In this document: in pieces, positions 12,801 through 27,300 of the stretch
Position numbering within the stretch: position 1 is the stretch's first letter
How the letters are laid out: every line of letters begins with the position of its first letter
The notes under the pieces: generated by a model
Seen by the model: the letters and a program-made list of their open reading frames with translations, nothing else
Database searches by the model: none
What the model was told of the DNA's origin: nothing
Translations under genes and position numbers: made by a program
Assembly (NCBI RefSeq): GCF_027942865.1
Contig: NC_134510.1
Coordinates: forward strand, 22,251,209 to 22,315,208
DNA: 64,000 nucleotides
DNA from: Odontesthes bonariensis
Taxonomy: Eukaryota > Chordata > Actinopteri > Atheriniformes > Atherinopsidae
Direction of reading: 5' to 3'

Positions 12801-14637
12801 TTAAAGCTCTCCTCCACCCGGTCTAAGTCTTAAAATCCGAAATGGACACTTTTTGAATGTAAGTCACTCTTAATTGAGGTCAGTTTCTGTTAACATAACT
12901 CATGGCGGCAGATGAATTAAAGTTTTCTCGGCTGGCTCATGACATTATAAGAAGACATGGTATATTTAAAGTGAAAGCTAACAACAGTCATGGCTGGCTG
13001 CTCTGAAAAATTAATGTTTGTAATTTGAGGTATAGATTTGTTTTTGTTTTAGTGATTTTTTTTCAATGTGCAATACGAGGTGGAGGCCAAGGTTAGTAGC
13101 AGGCTAGTAAATATGGGTCTAGACTAGCCATTTATTACAAGTGCCACACCCACTTTTCTCACCTGTTATCAGTGTCTGCTCTCTCCTCTTGCTAATAGCC
13201 TTCAGGGAGATGCAGACTGATGTCAAGGGTGGAACTATATGGGTCTGGAGCTGGACACACAAGTAGCCTCGGGGTCTAAAAGTCAGTTTTTCCATCCTCA
13301 GAAACTGGCCTCCCACCTTGAGGCCTCTCACATGCATCCTATATTCTATACTAATGAAGCCGTTACTGATGTGAAGGGGCTTGTCGTCTCTCTCGCATAC
13401 TGAATGCATCGCCGTTACAAACAGGGTTCGTGTTCCAGGGTGTGAGGTTGGCAGTCCAGGCTGTCAGGAAAGGTAGAGCTATGTGCGGACATATCACTCA
13501 AGATAAATCATGCTTATCACATTGACAGGTGTTTGTCCACCTGCTATAAACATCTCCCACACCTCACACCTTCACCATCTCTTCACAGATTATTTATAAG
13601 GCTGCCGGCTTCGTAATCTGCCCCTGTTTACTCTCTTGCTGTGGCTCTAATATCAGGTCAGCGATCTGCAGCTGATTTACAATACTAGTTAGCGAGGTGA
13701 GTAATGACCCTGGATGGTCTGGGAGGATAGCTTGTAATCAGCAGAGGTCAGAGATGCATGTGATACTCTAACTGTAATTACAGCCCTCTATAGGCCTTAC
13801 ACCCACATACACCTCAGCTGAGCGTCTGCCAATTCTGAGCAAACCGATAAACCTTGTCTTCTCTTTCCCTTTTCGCTGCTCAGGGTTCAATGCCACTGGC
13901 TGCAACAAGCCCACGTTCAGGGTGAGGTCCCATTTCAATGTCAGCTCTTTATATAGCAGCTTTTTGTAAGAGAGCCCTCTGGCAGAGGAAGTCAAGGTAT
14001 GACGGTTGAGTTACATGAGCTTGCAGAGCTAAATGAGTCACTGGATAGCAGATTGTTGCCATCACTCCCATTTAGTGTCAGCTTTGGTATGTGTCCAAGT
14101 AAAGGTCCTGCCAAGCTAACAGGAGCTAATTTAGTGTCCAGGCTACTCATGGAGAAGCTCATCATTACAAAGCGACATAACAACACTCGAGATACCACAG
14201 AGGACACTGTGGTAGCAGTGTCCACATAAGTTTGATCACTGAATTTTACTCCTTCATATTAGTGTGTAATGTTTCTGAACTCCAACATTTTACATTCTGC
14301 CCAGATAGTGTCATGGTTTGTGGTTTCTGTTTTATAAGGATCTTCTGATTTTCTGTTTTTTTTTTATTTTAGTTTTCTGTTACTGCTTGTCATATGCCCC
14401 AGATGTCCTCAGTTGCTCATACCTTGTCTTTGATTGCCTTGTATCCACCTTTTCCTCCTTGAATCACCTGCAGCCCCTTTCAGCAATCACCCTTCCCAGG
14501 GAAGATATTTCTTCTTGGTTCCTTTCCACATGCTCAGTGTTGTCAGTCTGGCTTTGTGTTTATTTCTCGCTTCATGGTTTTTGGTTTTAGATCTTCCCTG
14601 CCTTGACAATGTATATGGTTTTGGTCTTGGGTAAATA

Positions 14638-14700
14638 AGCTTTACATTACATTTAGGCATTGCATTTACAATTTGCAGATGCTTTTCAAATCTACCTTTA
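14638..14700. repeat. Diverged fish interspersed repeat fragment
   Basis: TTACATTACATTTAGG followed by GCAGATGCTTTT resembles a widespread fish repeat whose consensus contains ACATTTAGTCATTTAGCAGA. Only about 60 bases are recognisable and they are diverged, so the class is not assigned. Confidence 0.4.
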
Positions 14701-17700
14701 CACCGCTTTGTGCTGCACTCGTGTCCTCCTCTGAGCGTGAACCCTTGCCACTGCAGCTTAACTTGTGTGCTTAGGCAGACATTTTTCAACTGCCTTCGGG
14801 GTTGTCATGTAATCTTTAGCTAAAAGCAAACAGGCAGCAATGTTTCCTTTTGAAGAGCAGTAAATGGTAAAGAATGCTTGGCACAATGCCACGTCTTCTG
14901 TTTTCTCGAGGCCCACATTTGGCCTTACTGATGTCGGTGACTCAGGGTGAGTGTGGTCGCCTAAACTCAGCCACAGATCCACCAGACACAACCCAAGTAT
15001 AGATATATTTGGATTACATCTTGCCTTGACAACACACGCGGTTGCTCAAATTAGGCCCAGCTCAGATGTGGCCCAAAGCACCCTAATTAGGCCCAAATGT
15101 GTTTGTTATCTGTGGCTCTCTGCTTATAGCCCTACCATGCAATTGTTGTTTGTTCACATATTTCTACTACTTACATTTATGCAATATTTGATTGTTTTGA
15201 TTAACAAATTAGCATGAAAAACAAATTTTTCAAAATATTTGTTTCACTATATATATATTAAAATTCCTACTGAAATAAAAATCAATAAAAATTTTAAAGG
15301 GTTCACACAGTATACAGTATAGCACAGTATACCAAGCACCACTGCATGTAGAGAGAAGAATTTAGATGATTTTGTAGGGGTTAGAATGATGGCTAAATAT
15401 GTTGGTGTAAGAAAAATAAATCATCTTTGATTTGATTTTGGTATTTCTAAAACTTTAACAAAGATATCAGCCTCTTTTCATAGACACAGGAATGATAGTG
15501 CTTTTGAGTTTTTCCAGAGCTATTTGTGCTTACAGTCTGTTGAAATCCATGAATTGTACCCAGAATATCTCCTTTCTAAGTAATAATATACCAAAATCAA
15601 GTGGTTGCACCAGTCATGGTTTTTGAGGGGATTAGTACATTCAAATATTTCTTTTCACTTGTGTGGAATGGTGGGTTAGTATGCATGGCAGTAGAGTTGA
15701 GGCTACAAAAGGGGGCGGAGAGTTCATTTGGGTCCACCTTCGTGACTTGACACACCTGAGAGCAGTGTTTGAGCAGCCTTTGTCACATTTGGTGAGGATC
15801 ACAAAACTTAGAGTGGTTGCTTAGGGCAAAACAACCAAGATATAAGGTATGAAAAGTTATTTAATTTCATATACCGTACATTTCTTGGATGGTTAACAAT
15901 GTGCTTTATACAGCTTTCAGGCATCTGCGTGTCCCTAATTCTGAGAAAGGGGAGGCGGGGCCGTGCTCCAGCCTAGCCAGGTATACTTATTGTTTTTTTC
16001 CTAAATTTGTTCACACAATGTTTTATTTTATGCCAACATTTCTTTTTGTTGTTCTTTTACCAGTAATATAGCATCAGAAGTGCTATAGGTACCACAGTTG
16101 TTCCCAATTGAATGGGCTTTTTTCTTTGTTTGTTTGAGACATTTGGCTGTACCGAGGAGGCAGATTAATTGGGAGAGGTGTGATTTGCTGTGTTGTGAAT
16201 AGTCATTATTTATGGTGGTTTTCTTGCTTTCTTGATTTTTATGTACGGTGCAAGTTTAGCCTATTATTTATTTCCCTACCACAGCCACCATAGTAATGCA
16301 AGATAGTCTCCCTATGTCTTTGTTGGTCTGCTAAACATATTTTGATGGAAGTATTGTTCCCCTCCTCTTTGTGACAACCAGTATTTACTTTATCAATTCA
16401 ACCTTATTAAAGCATATAAAGAGTACAGTGGTCTCTTGTTCCAGTTTATTCAGGGTTTTTGAGGTTTAATATCACTCGATCACAACTGTATCAGTATTTT
16501 AAAAGTCATATGGACTCTGCTTTCATTCAAAGATGATTTTTTTTTTGTCAACATTATTTCAAACAAATAAGTAACTTTTCACAGAAAACAGCCTGTTTGC
16601 ACAGGAAAACCAGAAGTTCTGATCTTTGATCAGTAGGTAAAGATTCAAATTCTGACTATATTGCTTATATAACCTATGTGTCCAGGCTCACATTATCATG
16701 TGTGTTCAGAACCCAGAGTTTAAACATTTTGGTAAACCTCTGTCCAGGACTTCATGAGTATTAACCTACACTTCAGACTTCCTGATTCTCTAGATCATAT
16801 CATTTTATGTGCATATTAATGAATTCGACACAGGTCTATTAGCGTGCCATGAATAATTATCATGCAAATATAGAAAACTCATTACATTTGTATTACAAGA
16901 GTAGCAGGTGGGGTAATTTGAGTCATTTTGCCTATATGCAGACATCGAGATGATGGACTGTGTCTGGAAAAGACAAGCTGAGTCGGTCAGTGGATCTACC
17001 GCACAGTAAGGAGAATTTAGGCTCATCATAAAAGATTTCTCCCTGCCTCTTATTTCAATTGGACACTTTTATGTTTTTTTTATTTTCTACCTCATTGCAG
17101 CCGTGAGCTGCCTGCTGATTTACACACACTGGCAGTGAAGCTCCAGAGGCCCCTGGAGATGGTGCCCTCTACACCACCATTTTTTTTCCCCCATTGTTTC
17201 TCAGCCCTCTGTTGTCTTCCCTGTGCCACTGCTGGCAGCGTCTCCACTCTGGGTCTGACCAAAGAGCTCCCCCTCTACTCGTTCCTCATCCCTAACAAGA
17301 CGTGAGTCTGCAGGGACTTGATCTTGTGACACAGAGAGGGCAATGCTCCCCTGTGCCAAGACACAAATTCATATAACGATGTGAAAATGTACATCATGTC
17401 TGTATCTGTGTCTGTCTTATGCTATGTTTACATAGTAATAAAACAGCCAATGGCACATACACTAAGGTATCTCTCAGTGCCCACATTTCATGGCAAATTT
17501 CTTACACTTATGTGAACTTGTTAGTCATTAATTGAAATAAGCTTATGTTCTTTCACATGGATATCTGTATTTTAGCATGGGTTAATGAGCATTTGATAAA
17601 ATACAAGCATATAGAGTAAACACAGGCATGCCATATTGTCTTGATACTTTGTCCTTCCTTCTCATCTATCCATTTTTAGCTGCATGCGCCAAAGGAAACA

Positions 17701-20700
17701 TCTTAACACAGTATTATTTCAGGATATTATGATCTCAACTTCCCTTTTTCCCTCTAAGGCCCATGTGTTCGAGGCAGAGGAGCTGCTTTCACGCTGATCA
17801 GCTCCGATTGCAGGGGATGGGAAGCTGTTGCTCGCCTTGGTACAGTGAGCACGTCCGTTCCCAGTAATTGCTACATCCACACACCAAAAGGCGACAGCAT
17901 GTGGAGGCGGGATAGAATAGCTATGCATAACTGAGGATATGTAAGGTTGCTGGGATGAATAACTGTTGGCTCTTATGTGAGCTCATTTAAATCTGTGACA
18001 TTTGAGAGACGTGGAAAAATGTTCAAGTCTTGAGGAAGATTTTTATCATTATTTATTTATTTTTACCATATCAAAGCAGGTATAAGGTGTTGGCTTTTGA
18101 AAACAATATAAAACACTTACACACACACACACATCTACTAGATTGTGGAATTTCTTTGGCCCCAGGTAAATCAATGCTTCATTGGCATGAATTGTCAAGG
18201 AGTTTGTTATAAACACTTTAGATAATTCCAGACTCCCACAGTGTTGCTCCTTTAGTGAATGTGACTGTCGTGTTGTATATTAAGCCGTGCATCAATATCA
18301 CCAGCTTGTGCCATTATCATATCTCTACTATTGTGTATAATTCTGGCATCGTTTCTGTAGGATTCATTCCCTATCTATTACCATGACAGTCAGGTTTGTG
18401 TGATATCGACTCATCCTGGTTCCTCAGAGTTGCAGTCACAGAGATTTAATATCTGAAATGGTGCTGAGCTGCTATTGCTACTAATGGATTCTGTATAATG
18501 TGGCACTTAAAATGCATGAGCAACCTCTGATTTATCTGTAATTTGCCTCCACCGGAGCATATCTCCTTCAATGCATCCATTTGTTTTTCAGCTCTCTAGA
18601 GGAAATCCTGATTGGGATTTTATATTGTTACAGGTCTGACAATCTGCGTCTCTCGAACACTAAAATGGACTTTTTTTTCCCTCATTTATATAAGTAGATC
18701 CAGCAAGAGATCATGACATTACATGAGATATGAGTTGGGGGTTATTTGAGCTATTTAAGGGGATGGACATGCTGACTTGGTCTGAGGTACATGCACTTCT
18801 TAAAAAAAAAAAAAAAAAAAAAGCAATATTTCTTTATCTGATTTTCTGCTGTCAATCATAGTTTTCAGATTTTTTTCCAACTCATCCATTTTGAGAACTG
18901 AGTAGTTTTCAATCAATCACTTTGCTTTTTACTCTTTCTGACCTCTTTGAGGGTCATGCAACATCAAGCAGAGAGCTGTTAGTACTGAGGCTGATCTAAT
19001 AGGATTGATGTTGTTGCTGTTGCCATGGCAGCCGAGCTGTACGGACAGGCTAGTCTACAGCAGCTCAAGGTTAACAGCCACTGGACCAGAGTCACAGACC
19101 ATTAACAGAGAAGTCAATATTCCTGGACAGGTCAGATTTAAGCCAGCAGTGTTTAAACGTTTCAATCCAGTGGACAGTAGGAAATAAACGAGGATTCAGC
19201 CTTACAAAGACCTGTTAGTAACGTCGAGCTATGTTAAAGGAACCAATACATGCAGTAGGCATTATCTATCTATTAGCCTCAAAACCCAACAAGATTATTT
19301 TTTTCCTTTTAGCATCATGATTTTAGTCCAGTTTCATCAGGTCTGTAATGACAACGGATTTTCACGAGTGTCATTACATTACATACACACCCCTCAATGC
19401 TCCCTTAACTGTTTGAATAGAGCCACAAATTTGGCTATTTAATTACTAAAAAAGGTAAGTACCTTATTACTTTGTTAATCTGTTCATTTATGTTTACCTA
19501 ATTTAAACACACCAAGTGTAAGTGGCTTACAAAATACCCCAAATGTTTAAGTTTTAGACAATCAAATCAAGAATGACAATTCCTACAAAATTTCCACAAG
19601 AAAGACAATGAGTTGACATTAACCTTTAATCTTTTTTCATTTTGTGGAGACGCCTAAACAAAATGTTACTTCTGCCGAACCAAACCTGTAAAAGGGCTCT
19701 CATAATGAATATATATATAAATATATAATGTTACTGTTGAAAAAAAAATCCCTATTTGAAGTCTAATAAATTTGCTGTAACAGAAAAAGCACAACAAATG
19801 CTACACCCATTTAGTCATAGCACTACTAGTTGCTGGAATCTTCTCTGCTGCCATGTGCCTCTCTTTGGTTCTGTCAGTCTAATGAACGCTACTGGACTGG
19901 AACAGCATTCTGCCAAAAAATATTGGTATTTCCATATTTGATGTCAAATTTTCCCCCTTAGGGGAGGTGGAACAAAACCATGCCAGGAAAATGTCTCCCA
20001 TAAATACCCGATCTCCTCATTGTAAGGTCAAGGAGAATTGTTTTGCACGCATCTATAAACACTTTGACTGAATACATGTCGATCTCATTTGAACTAGTTC
20101 TTAGACACGACCTGCTACTGAAATGATTAGCCAAGAATATATATATTTTTTGATGCAACTTCTTTTGCTACGAGAAAAATTGCTCAAAAAACTAAGGATG
20201 AATCTATAAACACACATGACTGATAGAGAAATTGAGCTGACACTGCAGCATTAGTGAATGTGTTTGAAGGCACTGGAAAATACTGCTTCACACTTGAAGC
20301 GCTAATAAAAGTGATACATGCATACCCTGCATTAGCATATGTAAATGCATAACAACGCGCATCTGCATTCACGCACATCTTCAAGAAAGACATATCACCT
20401 CCACTTCGAGTTTGTGGGCTTCCTACCATCCAGACTGTTCTGCTGCTCAGAGCAGGGTGTGAGGTGACGTCACCCCCCTGTTCTCTATAATGTAAGCCTA
20501 TTGTCTGTTCCTGATCTGCATTCATAATGAACCACTCAGCTGCTGCAGAAAGAAACAACTAATTTAATTAGCTGCGGAGATATGTCAGCTTGCTTTTTCT
20601 CTGTTTCGTGGTCATCACCCCTGCATAAGCATGATGGCGCTCACACGTTTGTGATTGACACACAAACACACACCTGTACAAACATAGCTGGGGAAATGAC

Positions 20701-21670
20701 TGCAGTGAACAAGCTCAGACTAACACAAAGCGAGGGAGACAGATTAAAAAGTGTGGCTTCTCAGTGCAGCTGGCAGTTTGCTCAGCAGGGAGCATTGTAG
20801 CCTCTCTACCTGGTGGCCCTCTCTGACATGATTGATTCCATTGGGATCTCATAGGACCTCCTACCTGCCACATACCTGACATGGGGGCTGGTTGAAAACT
20901 CTGCAGAGACCCTATTATATGTGTCATTCTGCTAAGCACTGCAGTGGCCAACAGATGACAAATTTCCAACACCCTACACTTTATTTGGAGTGGTATCCCC
21001 ATAAATACACATTAGGTTGTCAGTGCTTGAGATATTACACTGTTGTCTGGACATATTGGGGGAGTTTCGCTCACTATGAATGACCAAAATTCACGATGTT
21101 TCAGTAAAGTTTGTTTATGAAGCAAACAGAGACAGTTACAGCAAATGTTCATGAGACATGGGAATGTACAAAATGTGACAACACTGCCACCTTCAGGCTA
21201 ATTGTTGCTGCAGCTTTTTCTGGTACTCTCACAGGATACTGATACATTATAGCTATACAAAGGTAGGCATACATTAATTCTCTTGTTTCTTTTTTGTAAA
21301 TTTAATTATTAGTAGCACCAATAATTACAAAAAAAGGCCAAAAAGTACATGATAATGACGTGATAATGGGTAGTTTTTCTTCAACAGAAAAGCTAATAAT
21401 TAAAACATAATTTAGCTTAGCTAAAACATAATTTAGAAAATAAAGTCATATGTGGGATAATGAATGGTTTCCAGCATTCTTCTAGTTGTATGAATTTGAT
21501 GTTTTCATAACGAACCGGACGAGAAGCTGAGCATCTCCTCCTGGCTGGTCCCTATGAGATCGAGTGAAGCTGTTCTCTTGGTTTTGTGTTTTGCCAAACC
21601 TTTAATCCGGTGCTCTGGATCTCTACACTCTAAGCTGAAACAACACAGGCAAGAACAGAGTTGGGTGAGA

Positions 21671-22928
21671 TTAGTGAATCAGGTACAGGGAGAACTCATA
21701 ATCCATCAGCCTATAGAAATCCGCAAACGGGTTTCTAAAAAAGCTGATTTGCTTTGGTGTGGACATCACTGACGGGGTCCTGTGAAACACAGCATTATAA
21801 TACCTATCTGAGTCTGATTCACAGGACATGCTGAGGTCCTTCTGTAGGTCCTCTTCTGAGTGGAATCTCCTCAGACCGCTGCGCCGGACAGCTTGGATCA
21901 CAGAGTAGGGGGTTCTTCCAGCAACACAGGCCTCTATGTTGGACACGCTGAGCTGTGACTGCAGGAAAAGGTGCAGGCAGCTGTCGGACAGCAGCAAAGG
22001 GCTCTGAAGGATTCTGAGAAATTGGGACAATGAACAAATAAGGGTTTAGTACATTTAGTACATTACAGTACCAACAGCTGTGAAAACAGCAGTCAACACC
22101 CTGGAGTGGGTGGAAACTAACTTGTGATGTGTTATGTCAAAGTTCATAAATGTATTGATCCCTGAGGTTTATCTTACTGTTCTAAAAACTTCTGGAGGCC
22201 TTTCATCCGCTCAGTTATCTGCTGGCCATTGTTTAGACTAAAGAAAGGGTTTTTGGGAGGCAGCTCCGGTAACTGCACCCTGCGAAAACCAAAACCACAA
22301 TAAACGATTAACCATTTAGCAGATTACATAGAATCTGAATCGGTTGTTGTCACACAAGTCGTTGTTTTAAATCACAGCAACTATACTTACATTAGCATTG
22401 AATTTGCCTGCAGTTTCTGTCTGAGCCATACAAACTCACTGAATCTCCTTCTCACACTTGAAGTCTTCTTGTTGAAGCACACGCTGGCAGTCTAAAACAG
22501 GCACAGCACACAGACATTACAAACAAATGTAGAGTTAAATAGAACAATTTCCATTCTACCTTAATACTTACATGTAAACAAATTTCATAGTCTATGTAGG
22601 CATGCCAGAAGTCATTTTTCTGTATCCGTGGGTCCCGCACCCAGACACTGATGAGCTGCTGCATGGAGAAGGCAGGCAAGACACCAAACTGAATGTAGAG
22701 GCATAAAAAAAGAGGAAGGCTTTTATTGTAAAATTGAGGAAGTGCGATGACAAACAGCATAAAAACCAGGATGGGAAAATCCCACAGAATATCCTTTCTT
22801 GCTCAGCACAAAAAAATTAGTTATTTCAAAGGCTGTATCAAAGTATGTGACTTTTTAATGAAACATTCGAATTCAAAGTATAACTTCCAACCCACCTGAT
22901 TCACATTTCCTTCGATTTCGTCTCTCAT
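21671..22928 (-). CDS. snx10: Sorting nexin 10 (SNX10), 5 coding exons
   Basis: Small PX-domain protein that binds PI3P on endosomes and works with V-ATPase in endolysosomal trafficking; human SNX10 loss causes osteopetrosis (family knowledge). Exons, 5' to 3': 22928-22896, 22658-22572, 22491-22391, 22279-22178, 22013-21671. They join in frame to 221 residues (human 201). The PX domain starts at [20 protein letters not shown], carries the phosphoinositide-binding [14 protein letters not shown] motif and the PPKNPFF loop, and ends in [17 protein letters not shown]. The tail is Ser/Asp-rich, then unusually ends in an aromatic segment ([18 protein letters not shown]). The first exon ([11 protein letters not shown]) is chosen from a good CAG/GTGGG donor and matching phase; it is the least certain part. 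An alternative is a start at 22664-22662, giving MQQLIS. The gene is tail-to-tail with skap2 and in the same orientation as cbx3. Confidence 0.93.
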
Positions 22929-24341
22929 AATCCAAAAATGTTTTTGAAGACTGAATCCCGGTAACCTAAAATCAGACACTGTTGCGTTGGGCTTCTTCTT
23001 TCCACTTTTACAGTACAGGATCAAAGGTTTCAAAACAGTCACAAGACTGGCCAAAGCTCCTCCTCATAACTGTCAAATAAAGCCTACAAAACATCACTGC
23101 CGTTTTTCTTCCCAACTGCCTGTAATTTAGAGAAAAAAAAAAAATCAAAACTATCTGAAGTTTACGCGTATAATGTTAAGTCATATTTTTGGTCAGTTTC
23201 TTTCAGTGATGTTCATGGGATCAAAGTTAATAAAAAGTGTCACAAAAAGTTTTAGTTTATTCACAGACTTCACAGATCCATGGTCAACAGTTACAGTAGC
23301 TCAGTAGTAGGTGTGTTTAAAGAGGTTTAAGGTTCAGCTGAGTGTCCCATAACAGTCATGGGTGATATGTAAAGTCAGGACAGTGCCATCAGGATAAAAG
23401 TATCAAGTACACAGGGATGTATAATTACAGTCAGTGACAAAGCCCTGTGTGAAGAGACAGTCTCATAACGAAGGTGCTACATTTAACAGTTGTCCTCCTC
23501 AACATACTCTTTCCAATAGTTGTAAATCTCAGTACATTTACTATAGAAATAGGCCATTTTGAATAATTTTACCACGACTTCATTTAGACTAAAAGCACCA
23601 AATAATTCCATTCGTTTTTGTTTTTTAAAGTTACAACAAATAAGGAGAAGAAAACATGTGGTACAAGCAGCTAATTGAAAATAAGGGAAATTTCTATTGG
23701 ACGACTTTTTTTTTTTCTTCTCTACATTTTACAATAATCACGAGGGTAAAACAGATACAATAAAAGCTCTGACAAAAAAACACCCATACACAAAAAAAAA
23801 AAATCAAAACATCAGTTCAGCAATCTTTAGCTCTAAACAAGGGCTGCGGGGACGTAGCACTGACGTAGTGCTAAAGCACAAGAGATAAAGCCCACACTAA
23901 ACAAACAACCCTCCCAGAGTAAGTTACTCGTTGCTAAACAGGATTAAAAAAACAAACAAAAAAAAAACTAAATTACTCAGAACAATATCTTAAAACCAAA
24001 ACACGTCCACAGTGATTAAGTCTGCTACATAATGACAGAAGGGCTGCAACAGGTTAGTTTGACCTCAAATCAGTTGCTCCGCATTAAAGTTAGTTTTAGT
24101 CTCCATCGCTGCGTCCTCGAAGGCAAAGTGACCTTTTGAGCACCACAGGGCTGAGAGCAATTGGAATCCATCCCCGCTGAGGATCTGGCAGAGAGACTCT
24201 ACCTACAGCGGGGATGTGATTTCACACTGTGCGCCTCTAATGTCAGCTGATGGAGGACATTTGATGGAGGTTAAACTAAGCTTCAGGTGAGAGTGCAGCT
24301 GTTTTATCAGTTCTCCTCCGCACACAACCCACACAGTGTTT
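22929..24341. other. snx10-cbx3 interval and cbx3 3' UTR
   Basis: About 1.4 kb separates the proposed first snx10 exon from the cbx3 stop codon. The part next to cbx3 is probably its 3' UTR; a minus-strand AATAAA (TTTATT at 23256-23261) would end it with about 1.1 kb of UTR. It includes A- and T-rich tracts near 23131, 23704 and 23790. No further exon is visible. The snx10 promoter must lie in or near the left part of this interval. Confidence 0.5.
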
Positions 24342-27300
24342 TCACTGCTCCTCGTCTCCACAGTGCCAGGTCAGCTTCTTCTCGTAGAAGTCGATGACGA
24401 CCTGGGGACATCGGACGCTCGCTTCATGGGCCGGCAGCAGGGCAACGTCATCTGAGTTCTTCCTAAGGGGGGAAAGCACAAGAGGGGGAAATCACTCACA
24501 GGGCCTCCCACTGAACTTGCACGGTAAATGTCATCATCGTCCAAAAAGCACAGAACCACACGTTCTGTGCGTCTAAAAATGTTCACTATCATAAGGGAAC
24601 ACCAGATCTCATTCATAGTGATCCATCTGACCTAATAAATCTCCTTCACAGCTGTAAAAGGAAAGACCTGCGTTCTCTTTAACGGCACAATTTCAGTCTG
24701 GTCTACTTTATCAAAAAGGTCGGTGACATATAATTCTCTGCCGACTCAGTTTTTCGACTTGGAGCCAAAACAGTCCAAAAGAGCCAGTAAAAGACTGTCC
24801 ACAATGTCAGTTAAAGTCGACCTCACCTGTTCCAAACTGAGCTCACTGGACTTCACTTTAGGAAAAGTGTTAAAGTCCTAAAGTGAGCATCTCTGGATAA
24901 ACCTGAAAACGACTGGACACTGATAACATCCGACCTGGTTGAGATTGTTTCTGTCAAGAAGAAAGGGGGAAGTTTGCCAAGTAAGGTGCACCAAACCTTC
25001 GGATCTTTTTGAAGAAGATCTGAGACGACGGTTGCTGCCAAAGGTGCTTAAACTGTGTTCCGAGCGAAGGGTCTGAATACTTTTGGAAATGCAATATTTC
25101 AGTCTTTTTGTATTAACGAATCAACGACTCTGAAAGACCTCTAAAAATCTGATGTGGAAAACTTGATTTGTTTCCCTGTAACTGCACAAATGGATAACTG
25201 TAGCTGCACTCTGATCTCATTTATTTCTCCTTTTCTTGGACTGAGTTCATTGGAACCCGAAACCTTTGAGAGTTTTCTGCACCTTTTCCAATTTTGCATA
25301 TTAGCTCTGCATGTTTTGCATTTGAACGAATGCATAAAAAAAAAATAAAAAAAAGTAAAGTTTGGACAATCATTCTTGTCATTAATAAAACAGCTGATAT
25401 AGAAAAGAAGGCAGCAAAAGCTTCTTTGTAATGCTTCAAATGGTTAACATGAAAGTGTTTCTTTAACCCAGCCACCAGAGCAAAACGCTGACATTTCTGA
25501 GAATTTCCTCGAAGCAGATACAGATACTGATATCTCAGCCATGTTGCGTCACGCACAGGCACCTGCCTCTTCAACCAGTTAACAAGTTTGCATTAGCAAG
25601 TTGAGGGTTTCACTGAAGGTTAGACCACCTTCTTTAGCCATTACCAGTTTCACAAGTCTCTTCCTGTTCCTTTTTTTTTTTTTTGGTGGTTTTTAAATGC
25701 CAAACAGCAAAACTTTTTTCTGTAAACTGGTGTGTTTCTTTTGATCAAAATATCACTAATACATTCACCTGCTCAGAGGCCACCTCATCATTCACATTTG
25801 CACGGTAATACAATTTGAATGCAACATTTCTGTCATAAAGCCAGCAGGGTCACATCAGTGAGGTGATAGAACTGTTAGAGCCGTTTGAGTGTTCCCGTAA
25901 CTCTCCCAAAAAATAACACCAACTCTGAGCTCAGTCATAGATTTCTACAGCCATGACAGTGTCTTCATAAGAAGAACAAAATGAGCCTGAAAGAGGCCAA
26001 AAAAGACACCAGAGTGTTTAACATCGTGGCACATTTGCTCGGGCTAAAGCCAATTCATTGTTTCCACATACGCTCGGTAGCACCAGTTAGCAGCAGTGTG
26101 TGACGGCTCTTTGCAACTATGCAGATTGAGTGCGTCGACTAATCTCCAAATAAGAAAAATTAATAAATAGATTTTTTTTTTTTTTTTAAAAAAAGCTCAC
26201 AACCAGACAAGGAAGACAGGGGGCAGAAGAACAAAATGGACGCATGTTTGGAGGAGAATCCCTGTTATCTACAACTCTATAATGGCACCGATCACGAGGC
26301 CGTATTTAGGCACAAGTGACTCAAACGGTAGTACGATGGAGTCGTGTATGTGTCAAGTCCCGATCAGTTGGTGCAACATGGAAGCAATAAATACATCATT
26401 AGAGCTTTGTCTTTCTAGTAATCAATATATTGAATTGTATACATTTTGCATTACACAATATAAAAGGAATAAGTTCTAAAACGACAAGAAAAAAGATCAA
26501 CGACCTCATAGACCTGACAATAGATACCTCTTTATCTTTGCTGCACTCTGAACAAGTGCAGTGCAACTTTAAATGTGCACAATTTCGCCACCATGGAGCC
26601 ATTTAGCAAAAAATGGCGTCTTTTAGTCGGCGTAAAGAGGAAGAGGCAGTTACCATTTGACTAGGAACATGAGCTCTCCCTTTCTGTCTGTGGAGCCGAT
26701 GATGCATTCAGGCTCGAGGTAAGTGGGGGTGTCTGACTGGTCGTCATCTGACTGGAGGAAGTTGTTGCCGCTCTGCACAGCCTGAGCCTGCTGCTGAGCC
26801 TGCACACAGGACTGTGGCGAGAATAACAAGGACAGAGTGGAAACAGCAGTTAGAATAAATCAACCAAGACAACATACGTCTAGGTGTGGCATATTTTACT
26901 GTACTTGCCCATCATGGTGTAAAAAAAAAAGAAAAAAAGAAAAGGAATTTCAATTGCTTTCACTTTCAGTATCATTGCAAAACTAACCGCTTTCTCGTGC
27001 CATTTAGTTTCATGTAGTCTAGACCTAGTCTAGTCCTAGAACTACCGAAATGAATGAAAACTACCTTCCTGAATTTTCTTTGACTTCAACTATTGCCCTA
27101 AATCTAAAAGAAGATAAAGTTAGGCTTTTTTTTTTTTTACCCCCCCTTTCACGTATTTAGAACCACAAGCTCTGTAAATAACTCATAGACATTTCCACCA
27201 CTTCTTCTCTCGCACACTCACAATTTCAGTCTCTTGCTCAGTCATTTCTTCTTTGGGAATCAACTCCTGCTCACTTTGCTCTTCTTCATTCCCCTCTGAG

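Larger units (their letters stand above)
10770..21670. other. skap2-snx10 intergenic region, no intact gene
   Basis: About 11 kb between two convergent genes. Open frames here are short, and the longest (124 codons, minus strand, 20184-20558) shows no family signature. I see AT-rich low-complexity patches, a diverged fish repeat near 14640, a possible pseudogene remnant at 12540-12800 and a homeodomain/POU-like motif cluster near 16800-16900. On the HOXA side of vertebrate genomes such DNA can hold long-range enhancers, but conservation cannot be judged here. Confidence 0.55.

Noticed and set aside
20184-20558. 124-codon minus-strand open frame in intergenic DNA
   Set aside because: No family motif, no clear splice or start context, and AT-rich DNA easily gives such a frame; not listed as a gene.
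21401-21436. Direct repeat of TAAAACATAATTTAG
   Set aside because: Two short AT-rich copies in a row fit replication slippage; no element structure around them.
26580-26640. Strong Kozak start GCCACCATGGAG inside cbx3 intron 3
   Set aside because: The frame closes quickly and the site lies within an intron of the opposite-strand gene; chance match.
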